A stretch of DNA of 64,000 bases, taken from positions 4,296,501 to 4,360,500 of the forward strand of contig NZ_CP145905.1 in assembly GCF_036894955.1 (NCBI RefSeq), written 5' to 3'. The notes beneath the pieces are model-generated. The model was not told the origin of the DNA and ran no database searches. It worked only from the letters and a program-made list of their open reading frames with translations. Shown here piece after piece: positions 24,054 through 32,129 of this stretch. The position numbers were made by a program, and so were the translations under genes. Numbering within the stretch: position 1 is the stretch's first letter; each line of letters starts with the position of its first letter. The stretch is from Paenibacillus sp. KS-LC4. GTDB lineage: Bacteria; Bacillota; Bacilli; Paenibacillales; Paenibacillaceae.

Positions 24054-24479
24054 TCAGCCTTTTAATAAAAAAACACCGCAAATCATCATGCCAATGCCGA
24101 GCAATTGTGCCCCATTTATTTTTTGCTTTTTTATTCCAAAAAATCCATTCATCTCAATGACAACCGTCATGCCGAGTTGGGCGATCAGCACCATCGCTAC
24201 CATTAGTGTGACGCCAATCTGTTGAATAGCCGTTACATTACTGAAAATAATAATAGCTGCAAAAGAGCCGCCTGCCAAATAGATAGGCTTCACCTGCTGA
24301 AACTCCCGCCATTTTCCAGCACCTACAAACATCATAATAATCAAAGCTACAATAAATCCGGTAAATTGGGTAAGTGTGGTGGCCTGCCACGTTCCAAGGC
24401 TTCCGCTAATTCTGGTATTTGCTATTCCCTGCAACGTAATACTAACCCCGCCTAATATTGCAAACAAAATGCCCTTCAT
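24054..24479 (-). CDS. YdcZ/DUF606-family small membrane transporter, first copy
   Basis: 141 residues from ATG 24479, chosen because GGGGAGAG precedes it and the hydrophobic N-terminus (MKGILFAILGGVSITLQGIANT) starts there. Five membrane segments. Its N-terminus matches the partner encoded at 22824 in pattern (short loop then IANTRISGSLGTW against IFNSKVNERAGTW), which supports two halves of one heteromeric carrier. First gene of the YdcZ-Crp-YdcZ operon. Substrate unknown. Confidence 0.82.
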   Translation of the reverse strand: MKGILFAILGGVSITLQGIANTRISGSLGTWQATTLTQFTGFIVALIIMMFVGAGKWREFQQVKPIYLAGGSFAAIIIFSNVTAIQQIGVTLMVAMVLIAQLGMTVVIEMNGFFGIKKQKINGAQLLGIGMMICGVFLLKG

Positions 24480-24540
24480 GATCGCTCTCCCCGTCCGCTT
24501 CGTTTCCTTAATTAAACGGCACAACGCTGCATATTGGAAA

Positions 24541-24552
24541 GGACATATGTCC
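24541..24552 (-). promoter_or_regulatory. palindrome before the YdcZ operon
   Basis: GGACATATGTCC, a perfect 12-bp palindrome about 60 bp before the start codon of the first gene. Candidate binding site of the Crp/Fnr-type protein encoded in the same operon; inference only. Confidence 0.45.
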
Positions 24553-24687
24553 CAAATGAGAAAAAAGCTCCTTGCGATGAACATTTATTAGAAGCAGCCC
24601 TCTCATAAGCAAAAATATTCCAATCCAATGCTTCTAATTATGTTGCGCGGAATGCTGGTTATATGTATAATAAGAAAAGTGTCACAC

Positions 24688-24760
24688 GGGGCCTTAGCTC
24701 AGCTGGGAGAGCGCATCGCTGGCAGCGATGAGGTCAGGGGTTCGATCCCCCTAGGCTCCA
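24688..24760 (+). tRNA. tRNA-Ala(GGC)
   Basis: 73 bases, full cloverleaf. Acceptor GGGGCCT/AGGCTCC with the G3-U70 pair that identifies alanine tRNA; D arm GCTC/GAGC; anticodon arm CATCG/CGATG with loop CTGGCAG (anticodon GGC); T arm AGGGG/CCCCT with TTCGATC loop. CCA is not encoded. A terminator follows. Confidence 0.97.
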
Positions 24761-25019
24761 TACAAAAAGGAACGTCACCACATCACGTGGTGGCGTTTTT
24801 TTGTATGGACTGCTCAGGGGGCGAACCCCGGGGCTTCCGTCCGCGCGGAGGAAGTGGTTGGGATGCTACGAAGAAACAGCATCAAACGAACGAGCACGGC
24901 GTCTGAATCTACCGCTAAAAGTCCTCGTCGAGTTGGCTTCGTCAGCTCTTTAATCAAAGATTCGGACATCCCATGTTGGATTGGCGAGTTAGACGATGCA
25001 AATCCCACTAGGCTCCATA
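24745..25019 (+). repeat. att-like direct repeat of the tRNA-Ala 3' end
   Basis: ATCCCCCTAGGCTCCATA (24745-24762, tRNA 3' end plus two bases) recurs as ATCCCACTAGGCTCCATA at 25002-25019, 17 of 18 equal. The 239 bases between carry a terminator and a GC-rich stretch but no convincing gene (a 76-codon plus-strand frame from 24854 has no RBS). A second terminator (25033-25056) follows the second copy. This is the pattern left by integration at a tRNA gene, here without an integrase. Confidence 0.6.
24771..24802 (+). terminator. terminator after tRNA-Ala
   Basis: CGTCACCAC and GTGGTGGCG pair around ATCAC, followed by seven T. Confidence 0.8.
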
Positions 25020-25032
25020 TCTTGCGCACATT

Positions 25033-25056
25033 AAACCCTCCATTGGAGGGTTTTTT
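25033..25056 (+). terminator. terminator after the att-like repeat
   Basis: AACCCTCCATTGGAGGGTT with six T. It may be the original terminator of the tRNA gene, displaced by the inserted segment. Confidence 0.8.
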
Positions 25057-25119
25057 AATTAGTGTGATCGAGTTAAGCTTTTAATTCTTCAATAGATAGT
25101 CCTACAATATTTGAAAGTA

Positions 25120-25572
25120 TTAATCAATTTGGCATGCTTCTTCGAGAGAAGGAATGAGAGGTCTATGATCAATCGGTGAAGACATGACAATCAGGATCGT
25201 ATACGTTCCATACTTATCGCACTGATTGCCAAAGTCCTCAAGAGCACGCGTCGATTCGGTCACGACTTTTATTAAATAACTGTGTTCTCCGCTTATACGA
25301 TGGCATTCGGCAACCTGTGGAGATGCACGGACAAAATCAAGAAAGGCCAGACAGTCTCTAGTCCGAAACAACATATAGGCTGCCGCAGGCTTCCCGATTT
25401 TTTCAGGAGAAATGACGGTGCGATACTCCTCGATAATTCCCTTTTCCTCCATTCTTCTGACTCGTTCCGTTACAGCGGGTTGGGACAAACCCACGCACTT
25501 ACCCAGCTCTGTCATTGAAATCCTTGCCTGATTTTGAAGATAGAAGAGAATTTGTTTGTCGACTTGATCCAC
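25120..25572 (-). CDS. Lrp/AsnC-family regulator
   Basis: 150 residues. GTG start at 25572 with AAAGGAGG upstream. N-terminal HTH (ISMTELGKCVGLSQPAVTERVRRMEEKGII, here about residues 18-47), C-terminal RAM domain that binds amino acids (VAECHRISGEHSYLIKVVTES, about 90-110). Divergent from a drug/metabolite MFS transporter 170 bp away (leader peptide start), a common layout of Lrp-type regulators with amino-acid exporters. A fragment of a related gene end lies at 29.3 kb. Confidence 0.9.
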   Translation of the reverse strand: MDQVDKQILFYLQNQARISMTELGKCVGLSQPAVTERVRRMEEKGIIEEYRTVISPEKIGKPAAAYMLFRTRDCLAFLDFVRASPQVAECHRISGEHSYLIKVVTESTRALEDFGNQCDKYGTYTILIVMSSPIDHRPLIPSLEEACQID

Positions 25573-25659
25573 TTCGAATGTCCTCCTTTAATTTTAAGGT
25601 GTTTTAGAAAAATACATTTAATTAGTTTGTATAATTATCATAATGCATGGATTGTGTTA

Positions 25660-25688
25660 TGTAAAATGAATGATTTTAATTATATAAT
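25660..25688 (+). promoter_or_regulatory. promoter of the MFS transporter
   Basis: TGTAAA (25660-25665), 17 bp, TATAAT (25683-25688), in the AT-rich gap between Lrp and MFS genes. Confidence 0.6.
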
Positions 25689-25742
25689 TACTTCACGCCA
25701 ATAGGGTGATTGATATTTGAAAAGCTAGAGAGGATGGTAACA

Positions 25743-25811
25743 TTGAGTAAATACGATTTAAATAAGGTGGATACGGATATCAAACCTAAGCTTGGAGGGA
25801 ACTCTCAATGA
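25743..25811 (+). CDS. possible 22-residue leader peptide
   Basis: TTG-initiated frame (MSKYDLNKVD then TDIKPKLGGNSQ) with GAGAGGA upstream. Its TGA overlaps the ATG of the MFS gene (ATGA). The overlap suggests translational coupling. The RBS of the MFS gene (GGAGGG) lies inside this frame. No similarity recognised; it could be chance. Confidence 0.4.
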   Translation: MSKYDLNKVDTDIKPKLGGNSQ

Positions 25812-27331
25812 TGTCCTATCACTCCAGCAAAAATATAATCGCATTAGCTGCTATATGTTTGTCCGCGCTAATGTTCGGTCTCGAAATTTCCAGCGTGCCA
25901 GTTATACTGCCAACCTTGGAAAAGGTGTTGCATGGAAATCTCAAGGATATGCAATGGATTATGAACGCCTATACGATTGCTAGTACAACCGTTCTGATGG
26001 CCGTTGGAACGCTGGCTGACCGGTTTGGAAGGAAGCGTATTTTTATTATTAGCCTCGTCTTGTTCGGCATTACATCCTTGATTTGTGGCTTGGCACAAAG
26101 CTCGACGATTCTAATCATTAGCCGATTTCTTCAAGGCGTGGGCGCTGGAGCGATGCTGATTTGCCAGATAGCCATTCTTTCGCATCAGTTTAAGGAAGGA
26201 AAGGAACGAAGTAAAGCCTTTGGCGCATGGGGGATCGTGTTTGGTATTGGTCTCGGTTTTGGGCCCATTATTGGCGGCATGATTGTGGCCGTTTCCAATT
26301 GGCATTGGGTTTTCCTAGTCCACGTCCCGCTGACCATCCTTACTTTGCTCTTTGTTTTAGGCAGCATACAGGAGTCCAGCGATCCGCAGTCGAAAAAGCT
26401 GGACATTATCGGCATCGTCACGCTTTCATTGACCGTTTTTGGCCTGGCATATTTTATCACACAAGGGCCGGAGCTTGGCTTTACCAGCATAGCTGGCATT
26501 AGCATACTTGTTGCAACGGCAGTATGCTTCATAATATTTCTGTTTGCGGAAAAGCTCAGCACCCATCCGATGTTCGACTTTTCTGTATTCAGAATACGCC
26601 ATTTTTCCGGTGCCCTCTTTGGCTCTGTCGGCATGAATTTCAGTTTCTGGCCGTTCATGATCTATCTGCCTATCTATTACCAGAGCGGCCTTGGTTACAG
26701 CGCTGTGACAGCTGGACTTTCTCTCTTGGCTTATACGCTGCCTACTCTGGTGCTTCCACCTGTGGCAGAGCGCCTTTCGCTACGTTATCAGCCAGGCATA
26801 GTCATCCCATCGGGTCTGTTCATCATTGGCATAGGCTTCATTTTGATGAAATTTGGCAGTGGCGTTGATCACTCTAGCTGGTTGACCATGCTCCCGGGTT
26901 CCCTGCTCGCTGGCATCGGGCTCGGCTTAACCAACACGCCTGTGACAAACACGACCACTGGCTCGGTTCCGAGTAATCGTGCAGGCATGGCCTCCGGCAT
27001 AGACACGAGTGCTAGATTGATCAGTCTAGCCATTAACATCGCCGTAATGGGATTCATTTTGCAGGCAGGCATCCTATCCTATTTGAAGCGAGTTCTTCCT
27101 GGAACTCTCGATGTAACGCAATTGCGGACTTTGGCCGAGAAAATAGCCGCTGGAAATACTACGAATCTTAATTATGATTTTCCAGAAATATCCGTACCCG
27201 GATCTGTGATCCACGCGGCTCTTGTGAACGGATTTGGCTTGGTGATGCTCTACGGTGGTATTGGCGTGTGTGTGTTGGGCGTAATCAGTTTTATGATTTT
27301 TGGACCAAAGAAATCATTGTTGCAAAAGTAG
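25808..27331 (+). CDS. MFS transporter, DHA2 (14-segment) family
   Basis: 507 residues, about fourteen membrane segments. Signatures: MNAYTIASTTVLMAVGTLADRFGRKR (motif A after segment 2), SRFLQGVGAGAMLI (segment 4), GLGFGPIIGGMIV as exporter motif C. DHA2 members export drugs, dyes or amino acids. RBS GGAGGG nine bases before the ATG. Divergent from an Lrp/AsnC regulator, which may control it; amino-acid or analogue export is a reasonable guess but not shown. Confidence 0.88.
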   Translation: MMSYHSSKNIIALAAICLSALMFGLEISSVPVILPTLEKVLHGNLKDMQWIMNAYTIASTTVLMAVGTLADRFGRKRIFIISLVLFGITSLICGLAQSSTILIISRFLQGVGAGAMLICQIAILSHQFKEGKERSKAFGAWGIVFGIGLGFGPIIGGMIVAVSNWHWVFLVHVPLTILTLLFVLGSIQESSDPQSKKLDIIGIVTLSLTVFGLAYFITQGPELGFTSIAGISILVATAVCFIIFLFAEKLSTHPMFDFSVFRIRHFSGALFGSVGMNFSFWPFMIYLPIYYQSGLGYSAVTAGLSLLAYTLPTLVLPPVAERLSLRYQPGIVIPSGLFIIGIGFILMKFGSGVDHSSWLTMLPGSLLAGIGLGLTNTPVTNTTTGSVPSNRAGMASGIDTSARLISLAINIAVMGFILQAGILSYLKRVLPGTLDVTQLRTLAEKIAAGNTTNLNYDFPEISVPGSVIHAALVNGFGLVMLYGGIGVCVLGVISFMIFGPKKSLLQK

Positions 27332-27411
27332 CGTGTGAAGACCAGCACTCTTCCCATTGCGTGCAGAGCTGCTAATGAGCTTTGCTCCATTCTTAATTGT
27401 ATAATTTGCTA

Positions 27412-27437
27412 GGGGGGGGGGATCTCCCCCTCCTCTA
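27412..27437. other. G10 homopolymer and GC hairpin between convergent genes
   Basis: Ten consecutive G (27412-27421), then ATCTCCCCCT, able to form GGGGGAGATC-type stem. It lies between the MFS stop and the TetR stop and may help termination. Homopolymers of this length are also where read errors gather. Confidence 0.5.
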
Positions 27438-28106
27438 TTGCCGCGACAATTTTTGAACCATCTGATTCAAAAATAAATCCATCTCCGAATTATGCTCTAA
27501 GCTAATGAATTCAGTCTTCAGAATTTGGTGTCGCATGACTTCATAATAATCGGACAACGCCTGCTTCAGCGACAAATGATGGAGCATCAGCAGCTTCTGA
27601 TCAATCATTTTCCTGAGCATCGTATCCATTTGAATGAGGAGAAGGACCGGGTTCAAACGCTGAAATACATCATTGCTCATCCCGCTGTCAAAAAACGCGC
27701 ACACCTGCTCATTACGTACCTCAACCTCATTTGAAAGCCTATCATACAGTTCAGGATAAAGGCTGCCCAGCTCCTGCAAAAATATATCCGACAAGTACAC
27801 CGCTATCAGCAAAGACTGCTGGAACACTTTATCAAAGGAATGGACATAGGACCTAGTATCGGTCTGAGACCACGCCTGCACCATTTCCGAAATATATGCT
27901 ACGTAGCGGTCTACAACTGCTTCAATAATTTCATCCTTGGAAGCAAAATACTTATACATGGTCGCCTTGCTTATATCCATATATTTAGCTGCATCGTCCA
28001 TTTTCAGCGTAGAAAATCCGTTTTTTTGAATGACGGGTATGATTTTTATAATAAGCTTTTGGATCGTTTTTTTTCTCTTCTCCAATGCTTGGGATTTCGT
28101 GTCCAT
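27435..28106 (-). CDS. TetR-family regulator
   Basis: 223 residues. N-terminal HTH (FSTLKMDDAAKYMDISKATMYKYFASKDEIIEAVV, about residues 31-65), then a helical ligand domain without recognised signature. RBS AGGAGG nine bases before the ATG. Divergent from an aldo/keto reductase gene 168 bp away, the likely target. A palindrome GTTCA-AAAACA-TGAAC lies between them. Confidence 0.88.
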   Translation of the reverse strand: MDTKSQALEKRKKTIQKLIIKIIPVIQKNGFSTLKMDDAAKYMDISKATMYKYFASKDEIIEAVVDRYVAYISEMVQAWSQTDTRSYVHSFDKVFQQSLLIAVYLSDIFLQELGSLYPELYDRLSNEVEVRNEQVCAFFDSGMSNDVFQRLNPVLLLIQMDTMLRKMIDQKLLMLHHLSLKQALSDYYEVMRHQILKTEFISLEHNSEMDLFLNQMVQKLSRQ

Positions 28107-28152
28107 CGGGTAAAGCCTCCTATTTTTTCCTGCTTAAAATTATAACCCAATT

Positions 28153-28168
28153 GTTCAAAAACATGAAC
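28153..28168. promoter_or_regulatory. candidate TetR operator
   Basis: GTTCA-N6-TGAAC in the divergent gap between the TetR gene and the aldo/keto reductase gene. Position and symmetry fit an autoregulatory operator. Confidence 0.45.
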
Positions 28169-28274
28169 ACTTTATACAAATTAAACTTTTAAAGACTTTT
28201 TAGTTTACTTTTTAGCATTATGCGTGCTATTGTTATTTTCATGAGCTGTAAAATAAAAAGGAGGCTTAAACACT

Positions 28275-29243
28275 ATGGAGAAGCTGGCATTGGGTAAGCA
28301 AGGACTGCAAGTATCCCGTTTAGGCTTAGGATGTATGGGCATGTCCGAATTTTATGGGGCAACGGATGAGTCGGAGTCTTTAAGCACGTTGAATTATGCT
28401 CTGGAGCTAGGCCTTACATTTTTTGATACGGCGGATATTTACGGTTATGATGAGGATGGCATTGGGGTAAATGAAAAGCTAGTTGGCAAAGGATTAGGAC
28501 CGCACCGTCATTCCGTGCAGATTGCAACCAAATTTGGCTTATTACGCAATAAGACACAGAGCCTCGGATACAATGGAAAGGCGCAATATGTGAAGGAGGC
28601 CTGTGAAGCTAGCTTGCAGCGTTTAGGGACAGACTATATTGATCTGTATTACCTGCATAGGGCCGATCCGAATGTTCCGATTACAGAGACGGTTGGAGCT
28701 ATGGCTGAGCTCGTAAAGGAAGGAAAGGTCCGTTATCTAGGGCTTTCAGAAGTAACCCGTGAGCAATTGACCGATGCACACGCTGTTTTTCCCATTTCAG
28801 CCGTGCAAACCGAATATTCCTTATGGTCCAGAGAGCCTGAGCTCGGTATACTACAGGCTTGCAGAGAATTAGGTGTCGGTTTTGTCCCCTATAGTCCACT
28901 TGGAAGAGGCTTTTTGACAGGCACTCTCTCAAGTCGAAGCCAGCTGGCGCAGGATGACTGGCGCATGCATAATCCCCGCTTTTCAGAAGAAGCCTTTGAA
29001 AAAAATAATACGATCGTCCAAGGAATACAGCTGATCGCTCAGCAAAAGGGAGTGACACCAGCCCAAATCGCGCTGGCATGGGTAACGGCACAAGGAAACG
29101 ACATTGTTCCGATTCCAGGTACGAAGCGAGTGAAGTATTTACAGCAAAATTCAGAGGCCTTGTCCATCCGCTTAACAGCAGAGGAGCTAGACCGATTGAA
29201 TGAAATTGCTCCTGCTGGCAGCACCTTTGGAGACCGTTATTAA
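28275..29243 (+). CDS. aldo/keto reductase
   Basis: 322 residues. TIM-barrel AKR with the catalytic set visible: FFDTADIYG (Asp and Tyr), ATKFG (Lys) and YYLHRADP (His); NADPH loop near IPIPGTKRVKYLQQN. It reduces small aldehydes or ketones with NADPH. Close to the YajO/AKR13-type group. GGAGG ten bases before ATG. Probably induced through the divergent TetR regulator by a reactive carbonyl or a drug. Confidence 0.9.
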   Translation: MEKLALGKQGLQVSRLGLGCMGMSEFYGATDESESLSTLNYALELGLTFFDTADIYGYDEDGIGVNEKLVGKGLGPHRHSVQIATKFGLLRNKTQSLGYNGKAQYVKEACEASLQRLGTDYIDLYYLHRADPNVPITETVGAMAELVKEGKVRYLGLSEVTREQLTDAHAVFPISAVQTEYSLWSREPELGILQACRELGVGFVPYSPLGRGFLTGTLSSRSQLAQDDWRMHNPRFSEEAFEKNNTIVQGIQLIAQQKGVTPAQIALAWVTAQGNDIVPIPGTKRVKYLQQNSEALSIRLTAEELDRLNEIAPAGSTFGDRY

Positions 29244-29273
29244 GCATAATTTAGCTGAATAACAATAGAAATC

Positions 29274-29314
29274 AAAGCGGCACCTTAATCAAGTTTAATT
29301 AAGGCGCCGCTTTT
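29274..29314 (+). terminator. terminator after the aldo/keto reductase
   Basis: AAGCGGCACCTTAAT pairs with ATTAAGGCGCCGCTT (one mismatch), followed by TTT. Confidence 0.8.
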
Positions 29315-29334
29315 CATTAGTATCCCTCATGCCT

Positions 29335-29391
29335 AGCATTTGTCAGCTCCAACTCCACATGCTTGTTCGAGAGAAGGAATGGGAAGTCTAT
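29335..29391 (-). pseudogene. fragment of an Lrp/AsnC gene 3' end
   Basis: On the minus strand the frame RLPIPSLEQACGVGADKC ends at TAG. It matches RPLIPSLEEACQID, the end of the Lrp gene at 25.1 kb; 31 of 34 bases are identical between 29358-29391 and 25133-25166. Upstream the likeness fades. Remnant of a duplicated or second Lrp gene. Confidence 0.6.
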
Positions 29392-29489
29392 TCCCTGCAT
29401 TACTGTGAATTTTTAAGCACAGTTATATTTTAAAAAAAGTAATCTATCCTATTCATGACAAGGAAGACAAGGAATGATTGAGCACATTC

Positions 29490-30500
29490 CTATCCGTTTG
29501 CATAAAGCTGGGCAAGCAGCTCCAACGACCGGAGTCGCGCTTGCTGATCGTACAACTGGGAGGTCGCCATCAGCTCATTAGCCCTCGTTTGCTTAATAAT
29601 GGAATCAAGCTTAGCCTTAACCGTATCAGGACTGCCGATCGCAGAATACCGCAGCATTTTATCACGAATTGTCGCCTTCTCCTGCTCATTCCACAGCTGG
29701 TCCATATGATCTACTGGCGGCATTAATTTGCTGTCGCGACCGCGTACCAAATTAAGCATCTGCTGCTCCTGTGACGTGAAGAGCCTTTTTGCTTCCTCAT
29801 CGGTATCAGCAACAACCACATTCACACTGACCATAACATATGGACTGTCAAGCACCTGCGATGGTCGGAAGCTGCGATGATACAGCTCTAGTGCCGGCAG
29901 TAAATAGTCTGGTGCAAAATGGCTGGCGAACACAAATGGCAGTCCTAGCTGCCCTGCCAGCTCTGCGCTGAATCCGCTTGATCCCAGCAGCCAGATCGGG
30001 ATATCCAAGCCTACTCCCGGATACGCCTTCACACCTGGCACTGCACCACCTAAAGCTGGATTAAAATAGGAGCGCAGTTCATGCAATTGCTCTGGAAATT
30101 GGCTGCCATCACTATGCAGCCCTCTTCGAAGTGCCCTTACCGCAGGCTGGTCCGATCCCGACGCTCGGCCAAGCCCCAGATCAATCCGCCCCGGGAAGAG
30201 AGATTCCAACGTTCCGAACTGCTCCGCAACTGCGAGCGGCGCATGATTAGGCAGCATGATGCCGCCTGAGCCTACTCGAATGTTGTTCGTATGCGCAGCT
30301 ACATGTCCAATAATGATGGAAGTAGCAGAGCTGGCAATTCCCTGCATATTATGATGCTCGGATACCCAGTAGCGCCGATAACCCCATTGCTCCGCATGTC
30401 TAGCCAGCTCAACGGCTTCGCGGAAGGAACGGGCAGCCGTTCCTCCTTCAACAACAAGCGTATAGTCTAATAAAGATAATGCTATATCATGAATTGCCAT
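29490..30500 (-). CDS. luciferase-like (LLM) flavin-dependent oxidoreductase
   Basis: 336 residues. TIM-barrel LLM protein of the MsnO8/YhbW type: RYWVSEHHNMQGIASSATSIIIGHVA, IRVGSGGIMLPNHAPLAVAEQFGTLESLFPGRIDLGLGR (here residues about 75-113), IWLLGSSGFSAELAGQLGLPFVFASHF. It uses reduced FMN, probably to oxidise a small organic molecule. AAGGAGG before the ATG. Fifty bp after a MarR gene on the same strand, so co-transcribed with it. Confidence 0.88.
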   Translation of the reverse strand: MAIHDIALSLLDYTLVVEGGTAARSFREAVELARHAEQWGYRRYWVSEHHNMQGIASSATSIIIGHVAAHTNNIRVGSGGIMLPNHAPLAVAEQFGTLESLFPGRIDLGLGRASGSDQPAVRALRRGLHSDGSQFPEQLHELRSYFNPALGGAVPGVKAYPGVGLDIPIWLLGSSGFSAELAGQLGLPFVFASHFAPDYLLPALELYHRSFRPSQVLDSPYVMVSVNVVVADTDEEAKRLFTSQEQQMLNLVRGRDSKLMPPVDHMDQLWNEQEKATIRDKMLRYSAIGSPDTVKAKLDSIIKQTRANELMATSQLYDQQARLRSLELLAQLYANG

Positions 30501-30550
30501 GCTTATAAAAACCTCCTTCTAATTTAGAAAAACGTTAATTCAATGTTATT

Positions 30551-30940
30551 TTATTTGAGATTGCTTGAAATCCGTGCTATAAACGAAGTCATTACCTTTA
30601 ATTCCTCATCCGAAAAATCTCTCGTCATCTTATCCAGGAACAGTTCTTTCCTCCGCGTCAGCTCGGTTAATTCTGACTCTCCTTGGGGAGTCAAAGCAAC
30701 AATAATATTCCGCTTATCGTTCTCGTTTTTGCGGCTAAAGATCAGTTGCTGCTCCTTCAAATCTCTGAGATGTCTAGTTACAGCCGCAGCATCTACACCG
30801 AGTAAGGTTTGCAGCTCCAGCTGATTCATCTCCGTACGGCTGTGGATATGACACAGGATTTCCAGCTTCGTGCAGCTTGTTTTCACAGACGAGGAAAAAA
30901 CCTGTCCCATTTCCTTTGCCAATATGTGCAGCCCATACAT
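30551..30940 (-). CDS. MarR-family regulator of the LLM operon
   Basis: Winged helix: CTKLEILCHIHSRTEMNQ, ELQTLLGVDAAAVTRHLRDLKEQQLI, wing RKNENDKRNIIVALT. The frame is open up to a TTG at 31021, but that codon lies in an operator and before the predicted transcript start. The first in-frame ATG is at 30940, giving 129 residues without a clear Shine-Dalgarno. A GAGGGAGAGG site lies at about 30982 with no usual start codon after it, so the start is unresolved. Followed by the LLM oxidoreductase gene, its probable target. Confidence 0.8.
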   Translation of the reverse strand: MYGLHILAKEMGQVFSSSVKTSCTKLEILCHIHSRTEMNQLELQTLLGVDAAAVTRHLRDLKEQQLIFSRKNENDKRNIIVALTPQGESELTELTRRKELFLDKMTRDFSDEELKVMTSFIARISSNLK

Positions 30941-30997
30941 GAGCTGGTCTTTGTCAGAGCACGCCTTGTCGATTCCAAACCTCTCCCTCGCAAGTGA

Positions 30998-31052
30998 TTG
31001 ATATATCAATTGATGTATCAACTATTATAAAATACGCTGCTGAGAAATTCAA
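30998..31052 (-). promoter_or_regulatory. promoter and tandem palindromic operators of the MarR-LLM operon
   Basis: Minus strand TTGAAT (31052-31047), 17 bp, TATAAT (31029-31024). Directly after it two adjoining palindromes, TTGATACATCAA (31021-31010) and TTGATATATCAA (31009-30998). Abutting 12-bp sites at the transcription start suggest repression by two MarR dimers. Confidence 0.85.
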
Positions 31053-31147
31053 ATCGTTTTCTCAAGCCAAAGATTTTCAAACCAAAAAAGGCTGAGGTCA
31101 GAAGCACACTCTGCCCCTAACCCCAGCCCTCCTATGCGATTTTGCTG

Positions 31148-31507
31148 CTATTTCCATACGACTTCCTCGCCGTAGTTTTTGCCCCAATCATACATCATGC
31201 GCAGCACTGGCATTAGGCTTTCGCCATAAGCCGTTAACGTATATTCCACCCGCGGCGGAACCTCCGCATACACCTTGCGCTCAACCAGCAAATCCTCCTC
31301 CAGCTCGCGGAGCTGATTCGTCAGCATTTTCTGGGTAATATGGGGAATCATTTTCTTCAGCTCGCTGAAACGCTTCGTTCCTTCAAGACCAAGATGCCAT
31401 AATATAATCAGCTTCCACTTGCCTCCAATGACGGCCAGCGTAAGCTCCTTCTCGCAGTTGATTTCACGTAAATTAATACGTTCCTTTAATTCCTGAGCCA
31501 TAATCAT
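31148..31507 (-). CDS. hxlR: HxlR-family regulator
   Basis: 119 residues; Cys18 in REINCEKELTLAVIGGKWK is the N-terminal cysteine position common in HxlR/YodB proteins, followed by the winged HTH (RFSELKKMIPHITQKMLTNQLRELEEDLLVER) and wing. In Bacillus subtilis HxlR activates hxlAB in response to formaldehyde. Here it lies 59 bp after hxlB on the same strand rather than divergent. A strong AGGGAGGGGG site stands before the ATG; ATG 31501 is an equally good start. Confidence 0.85.
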   Translation of the reverse strand: MIMAQELKERINLREINCEKELTLAVIGGKWKLIILWHLGLEGTKRFSELKKMIPHITQKMLTNQLRELEEDLLVERKVYAEVPPRVEYTLTAYGESLMPVLRMMYDWGKNYGEEVVWK

Positions 31508-31566
31508 TCCCCCTCCCTCCCAGTATACATGATGAAGCAGCTTCCAGCTACGCTGAGCGCCAGCAG

Positions 31567-32124
31567 CTACTCCAAATTCGCATGGTTGCTGTACATCGTG
31601 TTGCCGGTAAGGCCCTTCTTCTCCATTAGGCTTAGTATAACCGCGTCATAGAAAATAAGAAGTCCCTGCTCAAAAAGAGAAGCCATTGGCTGCACCGTTT
31701 GCTTGCCGCCATCCTGCTCTTCCTTCGCCGCCGCCTGCAAAGGTACAACGATATGCGCCATGCGTCCAAGCACCGATTCTAAATTCGTTGTAATGACGGC
31801 AAGCTTGCCGCCGAGCTCCTCTGCTTTATGTGCCATTGCAATGAGGCTGCTCGTCCCGCCTGAGCCTGAGCCTAGCACAAGTACGTCGTCTTTGCCCAGT
31901 GCGCGCGTCACCGTCTCGCCAGCGACATAAGCATCAAAGCCCATATGCACAAGCCGCATAGCAAACGCTTTGCCCATCAGACCTGACCGCCCAGCGCCTG
32001 AAACGAAAACACGCGGAGCGCGCATAATCGCATCTGCCAGCTCGCCAGCGGCCTCATCTGGAATGAGCTGCGTCAGCCGCTCCAGCTCTTGAACGATTTC
32101 ACCTGCAAGCTGACTAATACGCAT
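31567..32124 (-). CDS. hxlB: 6-phospho-3-hexuloisomerase
   Basis: 185 residues from ATG 32124, the family length; it begins five bases after the hxlA stop. The SIS fold is seen in RVFVSGAGRSGLMGKAFAMRL (about residues 39-59) and VLVLGSGSGGTSSLIAMAHKA. It isomerises D-arabino-3-hexulose 6-phosphate to fructose 6-phosphate, the second step of formaldehyde fixation by the ribulose monophosphate route. Confidence 0.93.
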   Translation of the reverse strand: MRISQLAGEIVQELERLTQLIPDEAAGELADAIMRAPRVFVSGAGRSGLMGKAFAMRLVHMGFDAYVAGETVTRALGKDDVLVLGSGSGGTSSLIAMAHKAEELGGKLAVITTNLESVLGRMAHIVVPLQAAAKEEQDGGKQTVQPMASLFEQGLLIFYDAVILSLMEKKGLTGNTMYSNHANLE

Positions 32125-32129
32125 CAGCT

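Noticed and set aside
24854..25084. 76-codon plus-strand ORF after tRNA-Ala
   Set aside because: No RBS, crosses the att-like repeat and a terminator, no protein-like pattern.
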